Assembly (NCBI GenBank): GCA_050180745.1
Contig: JBFXDW010000077.1
Location: 1 to 7,870, forward strand
DNA from: JBFXDW01 sp050180745
GTDB lineage: Bacteria > Pseudomonadota > Alphaproteobacteria > UBA9219
Direction of reading: 5' to 3'
DNA: 7,870 nucleotides
Positions 1 through 6,201 of this stretch are shown one piece after another. Numbering within the stretch: the stretch's first letter is position 1; the number at the start of each line of letters is the position of its first letter. The notes under the pieces were generated by a model that ran no database searches, was not told where the DNA came from, and saw only the letters and a program-made list of their open reading frames with translations. The position numbers were made by a program, and so were the translations under genes.

Positions 1-2
1 AG

Positions 3-971
3 TTTGAAAAGCAGGTTGCTGACGTTGATGACAAGAATGTCGAAGAAGCTGTTGAGCGCATTGCCAAGGCGATGAAAAAACCAGAAGTCGTGACAGAAAA
101 ACGCGCGGCACAAAAAGGCGATGTAGCGGTTATTGATTTCGACGGTAAGGTCGATGGTAAGGCTCAGGACGGCATGAAGGCGGAGAACCATCACGTAGAG
201 CTTGGCGCAAAGTCGCTCATTGACACCTTCGAAGATCAAATCATGGGCATGAAGGTTGGGGATAAAAAGGATATTACAGTCACGTTCCCTGAAGATTATC
301 ACGCCAAGCATTTATCTGGGGTGGAAGCCGTTTTTGCCGTTGAGCTTAAGGAAATTCGTGCTCATGGCAATTTTGAGCTCAATGATGAGTTGGCTAAAGA
401 AATTGGTTTTCCGTCTCTTGAAAAGCTGCAAGATCGGGTGCGCAAAGATATTGCCGGAAATTATGATCAAATCTCACGCACCGTGTTGCGGCGGGAGCTG
501 ATGGATGCTTTGGCTAAAGCACATGATTTTGAGCTTCCTGAATCGTTGGTTGAACAAGAATTCTCTGGCATTTGGGCACAAGTCGAAAAAGATAAGGCCG
601 AAGGACGCCTGAGCGAAGAAGACGCTAAAAAAGACGAAGACACGCTTAAAGCCGATTATCGAAACATCGCTTCGCGTCGGGTTCGTTTGGGTCTTTTGCT
701 GGCGGATGTGGCACAGAGCAATAAGATTGACGTGACAAGCGGTGAGTTGCGCGCAGCCATGATGGCTGAAGCGCGTCGCTATCCAGGCCAAGAGCAAGCG
801 GTTTTGGAATATCTGACCAAAACGGAAGGCGCACTAGAGCGTCTTCGTGCGCCGATCTTAGAGGATAAGGTTGTTGACTTTATTCTTGGTAAGGCTGATG
901 TCACCGAGAAAAAAATCTCTGTTGATGAGCTGATGAAGCTGCCCGAAGAGATGGATTCAGAGGACAGATAA
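3..971 (+). CDS. tig: Trigger factor, 5'-truncated by the window edge
   Basis: This is a ribosome-associated chaperone with peptidyl-prolyl isomerase activity that assists nascent chains in the cytoplasm. The reading frame is open from base 3, so the gene begins outside the window; 322 codons are visible. The family is usually about 430-450 residues, so the N-terminal ribosome-binding domain is the missing part. From about base 117 to 356 lies the FKBP-like PPIase domain, starting GDVAVIDFDG and including the GMKVGDKKDITVTFPEDY stretch. The rest (about 370-940) is the helical C-terminal chaperone domain, with the characteristic AHDFELPESLVEQEF segment. The gene ends in an acidic tail (EEMDSEDR) and a TAA at 969-971. 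The last codons and the stop lie inside a heptanucleotide tandem repeat. In many alphaproteobacteria clpP follows tig; here the next gene is convergent and unrelated. Identification is firm from domain order and motifs. Confidence 0.95.
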   Translation, partial: FEKQVADVDDKNVEEAVERIAKAMKKPEVVTEKRAAQKGDVAVIDFDGKVDGKAQDGMKAENHHVELGAKSLIDTFEDQIMGMKVGDKKDITVTFPEDYHAKHLSGVEAVFAVELKEIRAHGNFELNDELAKEIGFPSLEKLQDRVRKDIAGNYDQISRTVLRRELMDALAKAHDFELPESLVEQEFSGIWAQVEKDKAEGRLSEEDAKKDEDTLKADYRNIASRRVRLGLLLADVAQSNKIDVTSGELRAAMMAEARRYPGQEQAVLEYLTKTEGALERLRAPILEDKVVDFILGKADVTEKKISVDELMKLPEEMDSEDR

Positions 972-990
972 CAGAAGACAGAAGACAGAT
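963..990 (+). repeat. Left heptanucleotide tandem array (GACAGNN x4)
   Basis: There are four consecutive 7-base units of the form GACAGNN (AT, AA, AA, AT in the last two places; unit 2 begins with A instead of G). The tig stop codon TAA (969-971) is read across the border between units 1 and 2, so the array encodes the end of trigger factor and continues into the spacer. Confidence 0.7.
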
Positions 991-1030
991 AGGCTTCCTT
1001 CGCGTTTCTCTCTCAAACCATAACAACACC

Positions 1031-1066
1031 TCCGTCATTCCCGCGTATGCGGGAATCTATCTCCGA
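1031..1066 (+). repeat. Palindrome-containing 36-bp repeat, left copy (ATTCCC-N8-GGGAAT type)
   Basis: The unit begins TCCGTCATTCCC and ends ATCTCCGA. It contains a perfect 8-bp stem, ATTCCCGC with GCGGGAAT, around a GTAT loop (1037-1056). It matches 30 of 36 positions of the reverse complement of 1168-1203; five of the six differences are in the central eight bases. Weaker similarity continues inward for another 7 bases (5 of 7 match). The ATTCCC-N8-GGGAAT form is that of the neisserial dRS3 repeat, and similar palindromes are scattered in many proteobacterial genomes; common origin is not implied. No T-run follows, so it is not a classical terminator. Confidence 0.75.
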
Positions 1067-1167
1067 TAAAGGACATTTATCCGGTCGTTGCAGCAGAAGG
1101 GGCTGATGGTTGCCATAAGATCAAGCAACAGCGCTTACTTCTGTAGAGTTCTGTCTTTCTTCCTCTT

Positions 1168-1203
1168 TCGGAGATGGATTCCCGTTGTCACGGGAATGAC
1201 GGA
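1168..1203 (-). repeat. Palindrome-containing 36-bp repeat, right copy (inverted)
   Basis: This is the inverted partner of the unit at 1031-1066. Its own hairpin (1178-1197) has the stem ATTCCCGT with ACGGGAAT and loop TGTC. The innermost base pair differs from the left copy (T-A against C-G), yet both stems remain perfect, which points to selection or a recent copying process that preserves the hairpin. With the left copy it could also form a long stem of about 36-43 bp across an 87-95-base loop. Confidence 0.75.
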
Positions 1204-1266
1204 AGAATTTTAAAGGTCTGGGAGAGAAAGAAACAGGAATCCCCCACTGACACACCGTCACACCTT

Positions 1267-1294
1267 TTCTGTCCCCCGTCGCCTGTCCACTGTC
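1267..1294 (-). repeat. Right heptanucleotide tandem array (inverted GACAGNN x4)
   Basis: Read on the - strand from 1294, four 7-base units follow each other: three of the form GACAGNN (ending TG, GC, AA) and a diverged third unit GACGGGG. It mirrors the array at 963-990 on the opposite side of the palindrome pair. Confidence 0.6.
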
Positions 1295-1302
1295 GTTTGA
1301 TC

Positions 1303-1331
1303 CCCGCTATGCGGCTTGCAGCAACTTCATG
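1303..1331. repeat. Direct repeat copy A, resembling the 3' end of smc
   Basis: The first 18 bases (CCCGCTATGCGGCTTGCA, 1303-1320) are identical to 1937-1954; over 29 bases 24 match. Read on the - strand it spells Met-Lys-Leu-Leu-Gln-Ala-Ala-stop, against Met-Lys-Glu-Val-Gln-Ala-Ala-stop at the true smc end. It lies 9 bases beyond the phosphatase stop codon, in a frame different from that gene. The core CCGC-TAT-GCGG is a small palindrome. An 18-bp exact match in under 8 kb is far beyond chance expectation, so the two copies are related by duplication or by belonging to one repeat family. Confidence 0.75.
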
Positions 1332-1340
1332 TCGTGACGG

Positions 1341-1922
1341 CTAAACATGCTGAGTGTGGGGGATGCCCCAGATGCGCTGGCGTCTTATATGTGCCTCTCG
1401 TCGTTCTGGATAGCGGTTCTGATACTCGATAACAGGTGCTAAAATTCTTCCTTCTGCGTTGAGATACGTATCTGCAAGTTGTGCAATAAGTGGGTTGGGA
1501 AGAGGTTTATGCGTAAGCTTCTGCGTGACTATCTGAAACAATTGCTTTTCTTCGATGTTTGGAAAACAGGAACACAGAAGGACATATGCTGCGGCTGTGC
1601 TTCTAGAGACTCCGCCATAGCAATGGACCAATGTCTTTTGGAAAGTTCCTTCTTCTTTCCAGCGTTGTCCTAGTTGAATGATTTTATGGACAGTATCTTC
1701 CATGCCATCAGGAACATCTTTTATAGAATCTTCTATGAAAAATACGTGATGGGAGACGTTCTCAATTTGGGGGAGAAATCCTTTATATTTGGTCTCAAGA
1801 AGACTAATAACGGTTCTAGCCCCTAACTTCTGGCTCCGTTCCAGTGCATGTGCAAGACATGAGATAGCTAATATCTTCTGGGGGTTTTGGAAAAGTAAAT
1901 CAACGGCATCTTCATATTTCAT
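1341..1922 (-). CDS. Cysteine-based dual-specificity/tyrosine phosphatase-like protein
   Basis: The 193-residue cytoplasmic protein carries the CX5R phosphatase signature as HCYGGVSRSTAA: His100, nucleophile Cys101, Arg107, Ser108. Asp65, Asp69 or Asp72 in the segment EDSIKDVPDG could be the general acid. The layout (LGARTVISLL, then FFIEDSI, then HCYGGVSRS, then NPLIAQLAD) fits the alphaproteobacterial predicted tyrosine phosphatases of COG5350, whose substrates are not known to me. The tail beyond residue 168 is basic and unlike what I recall of the family. The ATG start lies 18 bases after the smc stop, with a weak GGA 7 bases upstream, so it is probably cotranscribed with smc. It ends TAG. 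A hand count gives 122 GC in bases 1501-1800 (about 41%), well below smc, and it lies between two copies of the smc 3' end, which suggests later acquisition. Phosphatase fold confident; substrate unknown. Confidence 0.85.
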   Translation of the reverse strand: MKYEDAVDLLFQNPQKILAISCLAHALERSQKLGARTVISLLETKYKGFLPQIENVSHHVFFIEDSIKDVPDGMEDTVHKIIQLGQRWKEEGTFQKTLVHCYGGVSRSTAAAYVLLCSCFPNIEEKQLFQIVTQKLTHKPLPNPLIAQLADTYLNAEGRILAPVIEYQNRYPERREAHIRRQRIWGIPHTQHV

Positions 1923-1936
1923 GCTAAGTCCAGTTT

Positions 1937-1965
1937 CCCGCTATGCGGCTTGCACTTCTTTCATG
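1937..1965. repeat. Direct repeat copy B, overlapping the smc stop codon
   Basis: This is the partner of 1303-1331. It covers the last eight smc codons including the TAG stop (1941-1943) and four bases beyond. Copies A and B start 634 bases apart, with the phosphatase gene between them. The same CCCGC and TATGCGG words, with one extra G between them, occur in the palindrome at 1037-1056, so a shared repeat family is an alternative to duplication of the smc end. Confidence 0.75.
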
Positions 1966-4900
1966 GTTTCAAGGGCTGTGGTTTCCATCTCTTCAATTTC
2001 CTCGCCATCACGCAACGCAACCGCGCCAGCAAGGTCAACAGAAACAAGCTGGGAAACGCCTTTTTCGCTCATCGTTACGCCAAACAAGCGATCCATATGC
2101 GCCATTGTTAAACGTTGGTGCGTGATGATCAGAAAACGTGTGCCCGTTTCCTTCCCGATCTTTTGAACCAGCTCACAAAAACGCCCGATGTTGCTTTCAT
2201 CCAAAGCGGCCTCAGCCTCATCCAGCACACAGATGGGCGAAGGATTTGTTTGAAAGACCGAGAATAAAAGAGCTAGAGCTGTAAGGGTGCGCTCCCCACC
2301 TGACAAGAGCGAGAGAATTTGCTGCTTTTTCCCCGGAGGTGCAGCCACGATTTCAAGCCCTGCATTAATGGGATCATCATCATCAATCAGCTCAAGATAC
2401 GCTGTACCGCCACCGAACAGGGTTGTGAAAAGTTTCTGGAAGCGCTCATTTACCTTATCGAAAGCACCATTCAGCCGTTCCCGTGCCTCGTGGTTGAGTT
2501 GCGAGATGCCTTTGCGCAATTTGGCAATAGCGGCTGTTAGGTCTTCTTTTTCTTTCGTGAGCTTTTGGATTTCTTCTTCAGCGGCCTTAGATTCCACTTC
2601 GGCGCGCAGGTTAACTGGACCCATATTGTCGCGCTCGCGCACATGACGTGCCAGCGTTTGCTCAAGCTCGTAGAGTTGAGGAAGCTCTTCCTCATCCTTA
2701 AACGCAGCAATCTCGGCAAGCTTTTCTGGGCCGCAAGATAGCTTTTCTTCCATGCGTTCTTGAAGAACCGTTAGATGCTCATCCGCAGCCTCTACGGCTG
2801 CTTCGGCACGAACACGTGCTTCCCGTGCTGCCGAAAGAGCCCCTTCGTCTGTTTTGAGCTTATGTTCGACAACGCTGAGTTTTTGTTCTGTTGCGATCAG
2901 GATGTCTGATGCTTCGCGACGATTTTTCTCAGCCTCTTCGAGCTGTGTCATTAACGTGCCGCGTTTTTCATCAAGTTGCGCGGGAAGCTCTTGTAAGCGA
3001 AGATGCTCTGTTTCAAGCTCTTCAATACGTTTGTGCAGCGTTTGGCTTTGTGTTGCGGCAGAGGCCATGCGGTCCTGCCATGCCTTTAGATCCGTTTCAA
3101 TCGCCGTAAGACGGTTTTGAATGCGTGTCTTTTCTTGTGTGGCATTGTTGCAGTCGCTTTGTTGCTTGGCCCGTTTTTCCCGTGATTCGGCCAGCGTAAT
3201 ACGATTGCTATTAATTTGTGTTTGAAGCGCTTCAATGTTGGGAAGATCGGTTTGTTCTTGTGTGACGGCGGCTGCGCGTACAAGAAGCATGTCTATGTTA
3301 TGTGTAACTTCACGCAGATTATCTTCAAGCGCGTTCATTTTGCTGTTGGCTTCGGCTTGTTCACGCTCTTGCTTTGAGAGGGTGTCACGCGCATCTGTAA
3401 GAGCGGCATAGGCGGCATTGAGCGCGTCACGAGTTTGCTTATCAAGAGACTGGCATTCGGCAAACAGAGAGTCTGCTTCGGCGCGTTTTCCCATAGCGGC
3501 TTCGTGTGCGGTTGCTGCTTTTTCTATGGCCTCTTGCAAGCTGTTGAGGCGGTTCTTTTGTTCTAAGCGCAGAGCTGCCGCTGTTTGGGCCTCTGGGGAT
3601 AGCGTGAACCCATCCCAACGCCAAGCCCAGCCATCACGACTGACAAGAATCTGTCCTGCGGCAAGGTCTTTAGAAGCGGCTTCTCCGGTGCTGCGATCTT
3701 CGACAAGGCCAATTTGCGAGAGCGCTCTTTGCAAAGCCTGTGGCGCTTTTACGGCGCGGTTAAGGGCTTCTATTCCTGCTGGCAGGGCAGGCGGGTTTTG
3801 TAAGGAGCCAAGATCGCGCCAATGCATGGCCGCGTTGTTGTCAAGAGAGGCTGATAACGCCTCTCCAAGCGCTACGGCAAAAGCTTTCTCAAGACCCGGC
3901 GTGACCGAAACCAGATCAATCAGCTTGTCATTCATGCTTTCATCATGAGCTAACAGTTTTTGAATGGCATCCGCCTCGGCACGCAGCTTTAAGAGAACAT
4001 TTTCTGTTTCGGTTGCTGCTTGGCGAGCCTCGTTTTGGGCGGTGGCAGCATCATTGCGGGCTTGCTCGGCTTCCTCAACTTGTTGCTTGCGGCGCTCAAG
4101 TTCTTTTTCGCAAGCTTCAACAAGCGCCTTTGTCAGGGATAAATCGTGCCGAGAGGCAAGTTCTTTCTTTAGGGAATCGCGTGAGGCCTCAAGGTTGCTT
4201 TGACGTGTAAGAAGCGCCTCTTTTTGTTTTTGGAGGTTTTCCATCTCGCGTGTGAGCGCTTGTGCGCGTGCTGTTGCGTCAGCCGCGCGGCTCATCAGAT
4301 CATTGAGACTATCATCAAGCTTGGTGACTTGCGCTGTTGACTCATCAAGGAGCTTTGTCAAAGAAGGGAGCGTTTCGTCGATCTCTTTTACGCGTGTTTG
4401 AAGCTCTGTTCTTTCTCCGCTTAAGCGTGCCAGAGCCTCTTGGCTGTCTTTGTGGTGCGTTTCTTCGCGAGCCAAGTCGTCCTTGGCTTGCGTCATGCGC
4501 TGGTTCGTGGCTCTGATATTGGCTTCTGTGCGTTTGGCTTCATCATCAATTTGTTCGCGTGCCAGCGTTAGTTTTTGAACAATTGCTGCGGCTGCGGCTT
4601 CAGCTTCGCGCAAAGCGGGAAGCTCGGCGGCAATCTCAGTGCGAGAGGTTGTGCTTTGCGTGACAATAGCCAACAGTTCATTGGCGTGAGATTCTGCGGC
4701 TTGCAGGGCTTGGCGTGTATTTGAGGCATTCCCTTCGGCTTCAACCCATTTCAGATGAAGCAACCCAGCTTCGGTTTTGCGAATGTGCTCAGCCAGATTG
4801 CGATAACGGCTGGCTTGGCGGACTTGTTGCTTCAGGTTGCGAAGCTGCGTGTCAAGCGTTTGAAGCACATCATCAACGCGGGTCAGGTTTTGCTCGGCAC

Positions 4901-5456
4901 CTTTCAGTTTGAGCTCTGCCTCATGGCGGCGGGCTTGAAGACCCGCTGTGCCTGCGGCTTCTTCAAGGATTTGTCGGCGGTCCTTAGGCTTGGCGCGGAT
5001 CAGCGCATCAATTTGGCCTTGGCCGACAACGCTCGTCGAGGCTGCGCCTGTTGATTGATCGGCAAAAATAAGCTGTACATCGCGTTGGCGTAAGGGTTTG
5101 CCGTTTAGGCGATAGTCCGAACCATTGCTGCGCTCAATCTTTCGCGTGATGAGAAGCTCATCTTCGTTGTTGAACTCTGCCGTTGCCGAGCGATCGCAAT
5201 TATCCATCGCCAAGGAAACTTCAGCTAGATTTCGTGCCGGACGTGTGGCGGTTCCGGCAAAGATGACATCCTCCATGCCTGCACCACGCATGCGTCGTGC
5301 CGAGTTTTCGCCCATAACCCAGCGCAAGGCCTCGACCAGATTTGACTTGCCGCAGCCGTTGGGACCGACAATGCCCGTCAGGCCTGCCCCAATCGGCAGG
5401 TCCGTAGCATCAACAAAAGATTTAAACCCATGCAGGTGGAGGCGTGTAAAATGCAA
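1941..5456 (-). CDS. smc: Chromosome segregation protein SMC
   Basis: This ATPase compacts and helps segregate the chromosome, normally as a dimer with ScpA and ScpB. The 1171 residues match the family length and show the full layout: N-terminal head with Walker A GPNGCGKS (31-38) and Q-loop region (VVGQGQID, near 143-150); coiled coil to about 500; hinge at about 505-625; returning coiled coil to about 1000; C-terminal head with the FGGG segment, ABC signature LSGGE (1051-1055), Walker B ending in Asp1079-Glu1080, and D-loop ALDES. The hinge (VSVTPGLEKAFAVALGEAL ... WAWRWDGFTLSP) is of the type I associate with Alphaproteobacteria. The start is a TTG, supported by AGGA 8 bases upstream and by the family-like N-terminus HFTRLHLHGFKSF directly after it. 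The upstream stop is 10 bases away, so translation is probably coupled to the DsbA-like gene. The C-terminus past about residue 1150 is a Glu-rich extension ending EVQAA, inside a direct repeat. No key residue is missing. Confidence 0.97.
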   Translation of the reverse strand: MHFTRLHLHGFKSFVDATDLPIGAGLTGIVGPNGCGKSNLVEALRWVMGENSARRMRGAGMEDVIFAGTATRPARNLAEVSLAMDNCDRSATAEFNNEDELLITRKIERSNGSDYRLNGKPLRQRDVQLIFADQSTGAASTSVVGQGQIDALIRAKPKDRRQILEEAAGTAGLQARRHEAELKLKGAEQNLTRVDDVLQTLDTQLRNLKQQVRQASRYRNLAEHIRKTEAGLLHLKWVEAEGNASNTRQALQAAESHANELLAIVTQSTTSRTEIAAELPALREAEAAAAAIVQKLTLAREQIDDEAKRTEANIRATNQRMTQAKDDLAREETHHKDSQEALARLSGERTELQTRVKEIDETLPSLTKLLDESTAQVTKLDDSLNDLMSRAADATARAQALTREMENLQKQKEALLTRQSNLEASRDSLKKELASRHDLSLTKALVEACEKELERRKQQVEEAEQARNDAATAQNEARQAATETENVLLKLRAEADAIQKLLAHDESMNDKLIDLVSVTPGLEKAFAVALGEALSASLDNNAAMHWRDLGSLQNPPALPAGIEALNRAVKAPQALQRALSQIGLVEDRSTGEAASKDLAAGQILVSRDGWAWRWDGFTLSPEAQTAAALRLEQKNRLNSLQEAIEKAATAHEAAMGKRAEADSLFAECQSLDKQTRDALNAAYAALTDARDTLSKQEREQAEANSKMNALEDNLREVTHNIDMLLVRAAAVTQEQTDLPNIEALQTQINSNRITLAESREKRAKQQSDCNNATQEKTRIQNRLTAIETDLKAWQDRMASAATQSQTLHKRIEELETEHLRLQELPAQLDEKRGTLMTQLEEAEKNRREASDILIATEQKLSVVEHKLKTDEGALSAAREARVRAEAAVEAADEHLTVLQERMEEKLSCGPEKLAEIAAFKDEEELPQLYELEQTLARHVRERDNMGPVNLRAEVESKAAEEEIQKLTKEKEDLTAAIAKLRKGISQLNHEARERLNGAFDKVNERFQKLFTTLFGGGTAYLELIDDDDPINAGLEIVAAPPGKKQQILSLLSGGERTLTALALLFSVFQTNPSPICVLDEAEAALDESNIGRFCELVQKIGKETGTRFLIITHQRLTMAHMDRLFGVTMSEKGVSQLVSVDLAGAVALRDGEEIEEMETTALETMKEVQAA

Positions 5457-5464
5457 AGCTTTAT

Positions 5465-5468
5465 TCCT
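5465..5468 (-). promoter_or_regulatory. Shine-Dalgarno of smc overlapping the upstream stop codon
   Basis: AGGA on the - strand lies 8 bases before the TTG start of smc and shares its AG with the TAG stop of the DsbA-like gene (5467-5469). It decides the choice of the TTG start and suggests that ribosomes ending the upstream gene load smc. Confidence 0.6.
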
Positions 5469-6090
5469 ATTTTGCCTTTAAAAGTTTATCAATATGCGCT
5501 GCAAATTCTTCATAAGAGACGGCCCCTATGAGTTTGTCTTGGCTTTCATTGAAAATGAATGTTGGGGTTGCGGTAATGTCGTATTTCTTAATAGCCTCTG
5601 TACGGCGTTCGACAAGGGCATCAAAAATCTTGGAATCATCTTTGCAGGTATTGGCTTTATTCTCTGATAATCCTGCAAGCGTGGCGTATTGGATTAAAAC
5701 AGTCTCCGGCTTGGGTTGCTGCACCCATGTTTGATAGTTGGAGAAGATTGTCTTCACGAGCGGATAGAATTGCTCGGTCGATACGCAGCGTGTCAGTGCT
5801 CCGGCGATGAGGTCATAGCGGTTAGAAGGGAAGTCGCGATAGATGAAGCGCACTTTACCTGTGTCGATATATTCTTTTTGAAGGCGAGGCATGATGTCTG
5901 TGTAGAAATGGCTGCAATGCGAGCAGGTAAAGCTGGCATATTCGACAATCGTCACAGGAGCATTAGCGTTGCCAAGAGCAAAATCCGTCAAGGCAGGGGC
6001 TGGGGCATTGGCTGTCGCAGCACAAGCAGGAGACAGGGGGAGCGCAAACAGGAGCGCGAGAAGGGCTGATTTTAACGATATTTTTTTCAT
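5467..6090 (-). CDS. Secreted DsbA-like thiol:disulfide oxidoreductase
   Basis: This is a thioredoxin-fold protein (thioredoxin_4/DsbA family) expected to introduce or shuffle disulfides in periplasmic proteins. With the ATG at 6088-6090 it has 207 residues. The N-terminus is a clear signal peptide (KK, then hydrophobic ALLALLFALPLS, then AXA-like cleavage near residues 22-25). The active site is Cys56-Ser-His-Cys59 within YASFTCSHCSHF; the cis-proline loop is TATPTF (Pro176). Cys102 and Cys149 could form a second disulfide. The start was chosen for GGTGA 5 bases upstream; a GTG 9 bases earlier (6097-6099) would give 210 residues but has no ribosome site. A cysteine at residue 23 is not in a convincing lipobox. 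The gene has a sigma70-like promoter of its own and stops 10 bases before smc. The gene symbol is left blank because several DsbA-like paralogues are usual. Confidence 0.9.
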   Translation of the reverse strand: MKKISLKSALLALLFALPLSPACAATANAPAPALTDFALGNANAPVTIVEYASFTCSHCSHFYTDIMPRLQKEYIDTGKVRFIYRDFPSNRYDLIAGALTRCVSTEQFYPLVKTIFSNYQTWVQQPKPETVLIQYATLAGLSENKANTCKDDSKIFDALVERRTEAIKKYDITATPTFIFNESQDKLIGAVSYEEFAAHIDKLLKAK

Positions 6091-6116
6091 TTTCCTCACC
6101 GAATCAAGACGTTGGT

Positions 6117-6146
6117 ATTATACGAGAGAGAGATGGTAAAACTCAA
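6117..6146 (-). promoter_or_regulatory. Sigma70-like promoter for the DsbA-like gene and smc
   Basis: On the - strand TTGAGT (6146-6141) is followed after 18 bases by a consensus TATAAT (6122-6117). Initiation would fall near 6110, leaving a leader of about 20 bases before the ATG at 6090. It is the best promoter in the window and probably drives the DsbA-like gene, smc and the phosphatase gene. Confidence 0.65.
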
Positions 6147-6150
6147 GCAG

Positions 6151-6176
6151 ACAGAGCACTTTTGGGGGAGCTCTGT
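6151..6176. other. Hairpin between the DUF721 gene and the DsbA-like promoter
   Basis: A 7-bp inverted repeat, ACAGAGC with GCTCTGT, encloses 12 bases. It lies 25 bases past the DUF721 stop codon and just upstream of the -35 box of the next promoter. On the - strand TTTT comes only some 11 bases after the stem, so it would be a poor intrinsic terminator. It may separate the two transcription units or be incidental. Confidence 0.35.
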
Positions 6177-6201
6177 GCAGCTTAACCTTAAAGCGGAAAA
6201 T

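Larger units (their letters stand above)
963..1294. repeat. Composite inverted-repeat island filling the tig/phosphatase intergenic region
   Basis: The gene-free stretch 972-1340 holds no plausible ORF. Instead it carries three sequence modules present twice, in opposite orientation. Left arm, read on +: four GACAGNN heptads (963-990), a pyrimidine tract GTTTCTCTCTC (1004-1014), a 36-bp palindrome unit (1031-1066). Right arm, read on -: four GACAGNN-like heptads (1294-1267), a tract GTTTCTTTCTCTCC (1234-1221), the 36-bp unit (1203-1168). The distance from tract to palindrome unit is 16 and 17 bases; from heptads to tract it is 13 and 32. The centre (1074-1160) is not repeated, but has small hairpins (GATAAA/TTTATC at 1065-1081, GTTGC/GCAAC at 1109-1129). 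No target-site duplication is visible. The arrangement resembles paired inverted REP elements (BIME-like) in form, but I do not recognise the family. The observation is direct; the idea of one composite unit is inference. Confidence 0.6.

Noticed and set aside
474..834. - strand ORFs opposite tig
   Set aside because: They are shadows of the trigger factor frame, which has recognisable PPIase and C-terminal domains.
963..990. CRISPR or other spaced array
   Set aside because: The units are contiguous 7-mers without spacers, and no cas-like gene is present.
1037..1056. Intrinsic terminator for tig
   Set aside because: The stem is good, but no T-run follows on either strand, so it is listed as a repeat hairpin only.
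1031..1203. MITE with terminal inverted repeats
   Set aside because: No target-site duplication is seen at the edges (flanks ACACC and AGAAT differ), and the inverted units are themselves palindromes, which fits a REP/dRS3-like pair better.
1244..1270. Terminator for the phosphatase transcript (TGAC-ACACC-GTCA hairpin)
   Set aside because: The stem has only 4 bp, and the nearby T-run is on the + strand side, not after the stem in the direction of the - strand transcript.
1479..2166. + strand ORFs opposite the phosphatase gene and the smc 3' end
   Set aside because: They are antisense to frames carrying clear motifs (HCX5R, Walker B, LSGGE) and have no motif of their own.
3418..3948. 176-codon + strand ORF within smc
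   Set aside because: It lies wholly antisense to the smc hinge and adjoining coiled coil. Its composition (Ser, Ala, Arg, Cys rich) is that of a shadow frame and no family motif is seen.
6022..6033. Lipoprotein signal in the DsbA-like protein
   Set aside because: The residues before Cys23 are Leu-Ser-Pro-Ala, and proline in the lipobox is not canonical; a signal peptidase I site just behind fits better.
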